64,000 bases of DNA from Epiperipatus broadwayi (taxonomy: Eukaryota > Onychophora > Udeonychophora > Euonychophora > Peripatidae). Below the pieces are notes generated by a model. It did not search any database and was not told the DNA's origin. It saw only the letters and a program-made list of their open reading frames with translations. The stretch lies in the NCBI GenBank assembly GCA_028023455.1, contig JAQFVV010012489.1, positions 962,381 to 1,026,380 on the forward strand. The letters run 5' to 3'. The translations under genes were made by a program, and so were the position numbers. This document shows positions 57,040 through 64,000 of the stretch, piece after piece; within the stretch, counting starts at the first letter, position 1; every line of letters begins with the position of its first letter.

Positions 57040-57069
57040 ATATATATATATATATATATTGTGCCCTTT

Positions 57070-57112
<43 letters not shown>
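57040..57112. repeat. (TA)n tracts with a TTGTGCCCTT island
   Basis: (TA)n, then TTGTGCCCTTTTG, then (TA)n. The island repeats the first nine bases of the LTR, again preceded by (TA)n as at the left end of the element. Confidence 0.85.
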
Positions 57113-57114
<2 letters not shown>

Positions 57115-57790
57115 TCAAAACTACCCCAAATCTAAAATTAAACCAGACCAGCATAAAAATAATATTAAAACACAACCTAAGGTTTCACTGCTACAAGCAG
57201 ACTTCTCAAGTGTAAAGAACTACAAAAAAACCACACATTATATATACTATTAAAAACTACCCACAAATCCATTCACTTCCCATCCACCCTTAATATTAAA
57301 AGAACTCTTAAATAAGTTAATTGCTTCAGAATAATAAATTTTCAATAATAAAGACTTTTTAATTGCTTTTTTCTCTACAAATAACATAAATAGATTGCTT
57401 AATAATTCTAAAATTCAAAATTCAAAGTTTAATCAAAATTCTATTATATATAGATTGATATGTGGATGCGATGTACAATACATTGGTGAATCTAAGTGTA
57501 CATTTGAGAAGAGAATAAAAGAACATATGCTTTTATATAAAAGAATTCAAAAAGAGAATCAATATGGAACAGATGTAAATAAACCTTAATCATCTGTTAT
57601 ATTTGATCATAATAAATCTTGTCAATATGGATTTAAATTTGATTATAAAAATATGAAAATTATTCAAATTGAACGTTGTCATAATAAACGTAAAATAAAA
57701 GAGGCTATGTTGATTTCAAGAAATCGTCAAATGTTAATGAATCGCCAGTCATCAAATGTTAAGATAACAGAATTGTGGGAAATCTGAATT
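57113..57790 (+). mobile_element. Penelope-like element remnant
   Basis: Contains a GIY-YIG-type frame on the plus strand (57340-57786) and, on the minus strand at 57181-57210, a CTTGAGAAG-hairpin(CTGC/GCAG)-GAAAC motif like those at 3.3 and 36.95 kb. RT is absent. It abuts the broken end of the gypsy LTR. Confidence 0.65.
57395..57786 (+). pseudogene. Penelope-like GIY-YIG endonuclease, one in-frame stop
   Basis: The frame reads IIYRLICGCDVQYIGESKC then FEKRIKEHM, the Y..C.C...YIGE...R..EH signature of Penelope-type GIY-YIG endonucleases. A TAA at 57587-57589 interrupts it. The same frame then continues with SSVIFDHNKSCQYGF and EAMLISRNRQMLMNRQ to a stop near 57786, matching the usual C-terminal tail. 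Upstream reading extends back to about 57340 without an RT. A decayed, truncated copy. Confidence 0.75.
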
Positions 57791-57917
57791 GAACTATGGG
57801 TATTATTAAGGGTTGTCTCGTTTTGATTATTCAACATTATATAGTTGATAAAGACTACAAAGTGTATAGTCTTCTAAAAGAATATAATTTATATAAATTG
57901 TACTGTATTTTGATATA

Positions 57918-57936
57918 TATATATTGATTTGTATAT

Positions 57937-58010
<74 letters not shown>
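57918..58010. repeat. (TA)n microsatellite
   Basis: About 36 TA units in the main block; the YIYI frames across it are artefacts. Confidence 0.95.
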
Positions 58011-58013
<3 letters not shown>

Positions 58014-58179
58014 CTGTATGTGATGTTAGGCTTAATCATGAGTATTTGGCTATGGAGCTCATTTGCAAATGCTAGTAGTTTGGATGGAATTTATGTTTCA
58101 TTGTTATGTGGTTGATATTGAAAGAGAGCATGTTTATGTATGCCAGATATTTTTTTGCATAGTATTAAGATGCATTTTT

Positions 58180-60420
58180 TGTATTTTATTCAACATAATA
58201 TAAATTTCTGTGAATAAGAATTCTGGTGTGGTCAATTGTAGTAATACCTTTATTGTTCTTGTTAAAGGAAGTATTGATGCTTGAATTTGTTTGAAGTTTA
58301 TTATTATTATTTGTGCTGAATGATCTGTTAAAAGTTGAGGGTGTGATTTTTATTGTGATCAGATAGTGCAGCAACAAAGACCAATGAGTGAAGAATGGTG
58401 GCTATTGTGGAAAGTCATTGTGTTGCTTGGTAGAAAGCCTTTGGCAGTCATCAGCAGTATTGATATTCTATGTAGCCATGACTCTGTAAACTTTTTGTAT
58501 GTTGTGGTCTTTTATTATTATGGATGGATTTGACATTGTGGATGGTAGTAAATTGATGTTCATAATTATGATATTGATTTTATTGTCTTGTGGGGGTATG
58601 TATCAGAAAATTATACAGATTGTTATAATTTTATGTTGGAAGGTTGTTATTAATGAATTTGAATCTATGAATATTGTTTTAAATGATGTGAAAGGGAAGT
58701 TCATGGAAATGAGGAGTTTGGTGCCTCCAGAGGGGGTTGAGGAGTCTCTGGAGTATGCACAGAAACCCTCTTTGTTTAGGTGTTATGCTGGATCTGTTTG
58801 AGATCCAGCATAAAACTTGGGTTTTAGTAGTATGGGTATGTGTGGTTGTGTGCTTTTTATCCATTGTTTCAATTTGTTGATTGTTAAGGTTGAGTTTAAA
58901 GCCCCTACACTAATCGTTGCTATTTTTACTTTCATTGGGATTGCAAGAGGTGGATGTGGTTATGCTTGTAGTTTGTTGCATTGTTGTTGCTTGTTCTTGC
59001 ACATCTTGATAGTCAAGTTCCATCTCTTCATCAGTTGTATCAGTTGAGTAATATGTTTGTTCAAGGTCTTCTTCTGAATTAAGCTCATTCTGTTTTCCCT
59101 TTTTTTGTTTTCTTGTTTTTCTTTGGTGGTCATCCTCGTCATCTTTTGGTCTCTGGCATTGCTTGCATTATTTGATGTATACATAAATTAATTGTTCCAT
59201 TATAATGGTTGATGTGTTTTTTTAAATCTTGGTATGCATTCTGACTGTATTTGGCTACTTTTATTTCTGATGTTGCTGATGTTTATTATTTCTTTGTTTA
59301 CATTCGTCTCTGGCACTCTCAGTGATTTTTTCACTTTTTTTGATGGATAGTTTGCTGATATTTTATTTACATCTTTATTGGATGTTTGATTCTTGCTTAT
59401 GTTTTTGACTGATAGGTCTAGAAATTCCTTGTTTGTATTTGCATCTTTATTATAGTGTTTTTCAATTGCTGTTGTTGTGTGGTTTTTTCATTGGTGTTTG
59501 TGTCATCATTAGCTTGGAGTGTTTACATTGTTTGCTCTGGCTTTTGCATTATTTCATGTTGGTGTGTATTAGTTTGGCTTAGTGTGGTTTGGATTATATT
59601 GCTGTTTGTTGCCAGAAGTCTATGGTTTTCACATGAATAACATTGTGGCTTTTGTCCTCTCATGTTGAGTGAGAGTATTGCATCTTGGTCAATAATTTGT
59701 GTTGGTATGTTTTCTGGGTTTACACTCTCATCTAATTTTATTTTAAATTCAAAGCTATTGCTATATACTGGTGTGGGTGTGTCTTTTAGGTATATTTGTT
59801 TTAAATATATTGCTTTACCAAATGGCTGTATCATATTTTGAAATCCTGTATGCTATACTCAAAGTAAGTGTTTTTGATGATGCCTGTGATGTAGTTTGGT
59901 AAGTTTTTATCTACAATTATTAAGGCATAATTTCCCAGCATTTTGATCTGTGTTTGGAATATGGTTCTTTGATATTCATCAAAAAATTTTATCACCAGAT
60001 ATCACAAGTTAAGGTGTCTTCAATGCTTACTCCTATGTCCTATATTTCATTTGCAGTTATTGCTTCATATAATAATTCTCTTGGGAATATATATATAGTG
60101 TCAGGTTTTTGTCTGTTGCCGCTATTACAATTGATTTTTCTGAGAAAATTTTTTTAAAAGTGTTTAACAATTTTTTGGGAATTGTACTGTTAAAATTAGT
60201 ATTAATCATTTGCAATTCTTGTTGAGTCCAAATCACTGATGGGGGTTTTAGGTTGTTCTCATTTCTAAGGCTAAGTGCAGCAATATCTTTTTGGTTTGCA
60301 CTTCTGAATCTATTTTTCTGTGTTAGGTTGTGATTGCTATCCTCTTGGTCTCTGTTACTTTTATTATAAAGTTGGTATCCTTTTTTGATATTTTTTTACT
60401 GTTTGCAGTTAGAGCCATAT
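58180..60420 (-). pseudogene. Decayed LINE ORF1/Gag-like coding region
   Basis: The plus strand is T/G-rich and the minus strand A/C-rich over ~2.2 kb, unlike the neighbours, which suggests former coding on the minus strand. Broken minus-strand frames are Asn/Gln/Thr/Lys-rich. The longest (59523-59834, 103 residues) has a ...LNMRGQKPQCYSCENHR block resembling the 'GxxPxCyxC' zinc-knuckle entry of LINE ORF1 proteins; the rest of the knuckle is lost. A perfect 11-bp hairpin (ATGCTGGATCT/AGATCCAGCAT) lies at 58786-58812. The family is not identified. Confidence 0.45.
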
Positions 60421-60469
60421 ATGATATCTTGTTTCTGTTGATGTTGCAGGACCACAGATTATGATGATA

Positions 60470-60531
60470 TTATTATTGTTGTTGTTGTCATTGTTGTTGT
60501 TGTTATTATTAACAACAACAACAACAACAAC

Positions 60532-60563
<32 letters not shown>

Positions 60564-60578
60564 CAACAACAACAACAT
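60470..60578. repeat. Self-complementary (GTT)n/(AAC)n/(AAT)n tract
   Basis: GTT repeats are followed, after ATTATTA, by AAC repeats, then AAT and AAC again. The GTT and AAC blocks can form a long hairpin. Confidence 0.9.
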
Positions 60579-60979
60579 TACGTTTCAAAGGGTAAACTTT
60601 ATTGAGACTCAAAAAGGGTTACATAAGTTACATTTGAAAACATGTGGTCTTAGATAAAAATTGATTCATGATATTACATATGTAATAAAAGTTTACAATC
60701 TTGATAGAAAAAAAAACATGATTTACAGTAATTGAAAGTAAAAAAATTATTACATAATAAGATATATGTCAAATTAGATTTACATAGAATTTTTAAATGT
60801 GATATTGAGAAAAATACTTGGAAATAAATGATAGTATGAGTGAAAACATATGGAGGAGAGATTGAAGTTGATGTTAGATTGGTATATGATCCTACAAAAA
60901 TTGAGTTCATTTAGAGAGAGTACTGTAGTTTTCATAGATAAATCCTATTGTTCATTTGTTACTTAATTCCATGTGAAAA

Positions 60980-61405
60980 AAATGGAATATTACTAATCAG
61001 TATATTTGCATCTTGTGAAAATTGAAAAATACTAGGTCAGCATGAATTGCATCTTGGGTAAATGGAAAAATAGCAGTCAGCCGGAATTCAATCTTGTGAA
61101 AATGAAAAAAAATTCTTGTTTAGAATGAATTGCATCTTGGAAAAATGGAAAAATACTAGTTAGCAGAAATTGGATCTTGGGAAAATAAAAAATACTAATT
61201 CAGCGTGAATTGCATCTTGTTAAAGTGGAAAAATACTAGTCAGAATGAATTGCATCTTACAAAAATGAAAAAAAAAAACTAATTTAACATGAATTGCATC
61301 TTGGAAAAATGGAAAAATACTAGTTCAGCATGCATGTTAATTTGGGAAATGGAAAAATACTAGTTGACATGAATAACATTTTAGTAAAATAGAAAAATAC
61401 TATTC
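60980..61405. repeat. ~41-bp minisatellite, about 10 diverged copies
   Basis: Unit based on GAATTGCATCTTGGAAAAAT, GGAAAAATACTAGTTCAGCA, T. Starts at 61044, 61084, 61127, 61166, 61207 and 61248 are 39-43 bp apart. Copies are more diverged than those of the 43-bp array. Confidence 0.85.
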
Positions 61406-61764
61406 AGCCCATCTCAGATTAAGTTTTTAGTACTTTTTAAAGTAAAACATTGGACTTTGTTAATTTGACTGTGAACAAGTGAATTGATTGCTGCAGACTA
61501 CTATAGAGACATCTGATTATGTGATATACCTGTTGCCATATTGTTTTTAAAATTATCATTTAATGATTTGATTTTTGTTAAAATTTTGAATGAAAATTAT
61601 CACAGAAATGAAAAAAAGGTGTGAATTAATTCTAAATTGAAAAAAATGTGTACAGGTAAGTTCTTTACCTTTTCAGCTTCACATTTTTAGTACTTTATAA
61701 ATGTAAAACAGTGAAGCTTGTTACCTTGACTCTGAACAAATGAACCATTTGCTGCTGAACTTCT
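61406..61764. other. AT-rich DNA, weak duplication
   Basis: A 'ttagtactttttaaagtaaaacattggactttgttaatttgactgtgaacaa' type segment near 61425 is loosely repeated near 61688. No gene. Confidence 0.45.
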
Positions 61765-61834
61765 TATTATTATTATCATCATTATCATCATCATCATTAT
61801 TATTATCATTATCATCATCATTATCATTATTATT
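61765..61834. repeat. (ATT/ATC)n microsatellite
   Basis: Mixed ATT and ATC units, ending where the LINE fragment begins. Confidence 0.9.
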
Positions 61835-63265
61835 ATTAAAAAACTCTAAATATTTTATTTATTTTCTTAATGGATTATTTATATATATATTCTTTTTTTT
61901 ATTCATTGTTTTGTCTCAGTAAAAAAATTACTGGCAAATTGCTATTTTTCTAAACCAGCTATCTTTATTGCCATTCTTAATAGTATGAATTATCATATTA
62001 TTAATTTCAGTCCAGTCTAAAACAAATGTTTTTTTTAAGTTCTAATTTAAATAAAATTGAATGTTGCTAAATGTTAGGAATATCAATCATGGATATTATC
62101 TTTCTCAATAATTTTTATCTCTCTAGTTTTGTTTAACATTTTATTTTACATCTCATTAATTAATGATCACTTATTGAGTCAAATCTATTAAAAACAATGC
62201 AATCTTGAAATATATATTTTATGATATTCAAAACATAATCTTACTATGCTGTATTTTTATTTGGATGCTTCACTGTCCACTTCCCATTTAGCATTTTTCT
62301 CAAATCAAAAAGTCATAATATTCAATTTTCCTTCTTATAAAACCTCCATAAGTCTATGACATCACTCATTTCATTCACCAAAACCAAATTTACCTATTGA
62401 ACTCTTAGTTTTCAATGGTTTACCAATTCTAACAATAAAATATACCATAATAATTTTAAAATGTTATTTTGGATAAAGCAAAAGTATTGTTGCATATCCA
62501 TATAAAAATATTCACCATAATGAAAAGTTAGACATAAACCTGAATTACCTGCATTTGGGTGTCTTCAACTTTGAAAAACTAATCTTCCCAATAATATTAA
62601 TTTTCATAATATTGTTCACCCACTTTTTATTTATAATGAATCTCATACTACTTATGTGTTAACATATATGCCTTTGTAGTAAAGTATATATTTGATTAAA
62701 TAAATTGTTTTTTCACTTTTTTCTAACTTCACAAACTTCAATAATGTATTATTTGATATTAGGTAGCTATTCCAAATTATACAATCTTTTTTCACTTGAA
62801 TATGATCTGCAGTCATTGAATGACAATATGAGTTCATAATCGAGACATTTTGGGCTTACTATGTTTTTGGCCACTAATTAAATGCCTGTTAGTAAGTTAA
62901 TAGTCTCTTGGAAATCAGGACCATGTGATTATAAATACCTAAAAAAAGATCATCCACATAGACATTCATTCTGCTTTTAAAGATTCAACTCATATTTAAG
63001 GTGATAACTATCGGCAAACTACAAAAAAATACCATGATGTTTCTTGATCTTAAATTCAAAAGTAAAAAGGCATCAAACTCACTATGTTGGATGAGGTGTT
63101 TTAGTGCACAGGCAATCCATATTTATTTAACATATGAATAGTCACATAATAATATTATCTGCAAAGACAAGAATATGTAAAATAGACATTAGGAATTTGC
63201 TCTGCCTGGTTTTTGTAAGGCCTCAAAGAAGAATCTAAGGATTTTATTTCACTTAAAAGTAAACT
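61835..63265 (-). mobile_element. Decayed RTE LINE, 5' half (endonuclease and 5' UTR)
   Basis: Minus-strand match in order from about 8060 back to about 6550 of the intact element ('tatctttattgccattctta', 'tatttggatgcttcactgtc', 'gacataaacctgaattacct', and UTR 'gtaaggcctcaaagaagaat' at 63216). No open frame. Its inner end corresponds to nearly the same LINE position where the 3' half at 40300-41855 stops. Confidence 0.75.
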
Positions 63266-64000
63266 TCAATCTATATTTAAAATTCTGTGTTGGGAAATCT
63301 TTTATTATAGAAAATTATATATTATTTTTAAAAAGAATAGAGGCAAATATGTCCAAATATATTTCTCTGGAGCAAGAGTTTATTCTATGAAGCACAATGT
63401 AAAGAAATATTTGAGAGTGGAAATTTTATTGTTATGGTAGGTATGAATAAACTTATAAATAAACAGAAGGATTCATTAGAATTATCAGAAAAAGAGAATG
63501 AAAAATTAATTATGAGGTTCAACAATGCATATAATTTAAAGATGTTGTATTAATGATAAGTTGAGTAAATTATATGAGAAGAATAATATTGTGTTGATGG
63601 ATAGATAATTTGATTTCATCAAATAGATTGCTGTTTAATAAAAGTGGCATTAGAAAATGTGATTTATTATATTTTTTATGTCTTGAAAACTTCTAATAAA
63701 GGAGAATAGTCAGGAATTTTAGAAAGAGAAGTACAAATCGAAATTGAACAAAAAATAATAATATATTTATTTATTTATTAAATAAATAAACAGGCAGGCA
63801 GATAAGCCTACAAGTAAGTAGAAAAATACACACAAAGACAAAGAGATCAGTAGAATGCTTACAGATCTATAATGATAAGTAATGTTTAAATAATTCACTG
63901 CAGAGTAAAGACTTCTCTAGAATTCATCTCGAACCAAACAATGTAAAAAAAAAAAAGAAACATTACTTTTTGTTTAATGAGAAATTTTTCATTCATGTTT
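63266..64000. other. AT-rich DNA, no gene seen
   Basis: No supported gene. A short TTTA/TAAA palindromic stretch and a CAGG-CAGG-CAGA run lie at about 63760-63805. Confidence 0.5.

Noticed and set aside
56922-58115. YIYIYI-rich frames on both strands
   Set aside because: Readings of (TA)n tracts.

Overview
The window is a strongly AT-rich (about three quarters A+T by eye) piece of an invertebrate-type animal genome. It holds RTE-clade LINEs, Penelope-like GIY-YIG remnants, a Ty3/gypsy element, a hAT-type non-autonomous transposon, tRNA-derived SINEs, and many (TA)n, (ATT)n and (AC)n tracts. I found no bacterial operons and no convincing single-copy host gene. The species cannot be fixed from the sequence. 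Only three long open reading frames look like real proteins, and all three belong to retrotransposons: an RTE endonuclease/reverse transcriptase (6869-9826), a Gag (48060-50234) and a Pol (50243-53515).

Layout. 1-6.5 kb: an RTE fragment, a hAT MITE with 8-bp target duplications, and several large fold-back repeats. 6.5-9.9 kb: a full-length RTE LINE with an intact ORF and an 11-bp target duplication. 10-21.4 kb: RTE relics on both strands mixed with ~470-bp hammerhead-ribozyme repeats; one LINE copy is inserted inside such a repeat and is itself interrupted by a SINE. 21.4-35.3 kb: mostly gene-poor AT-rich DNA with a tRNA-Gly-like sequence, a 43-bp minisatellite, more hammerhead repeats and a SINE. 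35.3-39.4 kb: a truncated Penelope-like element between inverted repeats, then a tandem dimer of a second, 455-bp hammerhead repeat family. 40.3-63.3 kb: the 3' and 5' halves of one RTE LINE appear to flank a ~20-kb nest holding a Jockey-like RT relic, a ~14.3-kb gypsy element with unusually long (~3.8 kb) LTRs, a Penelope GIY-YIG relic, an ORF1-like relic and minisatellites.

The most notable content is the set of small non-autonomous repeats carrying type I hammerhead self-cleaving ribozyme motifs. Family 2 (37.3-38.1 kb) is a head-to-tail dimer with two ribozymes exactly 455 bp apart. Each keeps CUGAUGA, GAAA, a GUC cleavage triplet, a tiny stem III and a two-part stem I. Family 1 (11.2, 14.6-15.3, 15.5/18.9-19.3, 28.2-28.4 and 31.6-32.1 kb) has a ~464-470-bp period, and the ribozyme is followed by a tRNA-like segment with possible Pol III A and B boxes. 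This resembles ribozyme-bearing retrozymes or Schistosoma Sm-alpha-like elements that replicate through circular RNA. The autonomous partner is not proven; RTE and Penelope-like elements in the window are the obvious candidates. Several rearranged copies are fold-backs whose axis lies next to the ribozyme.
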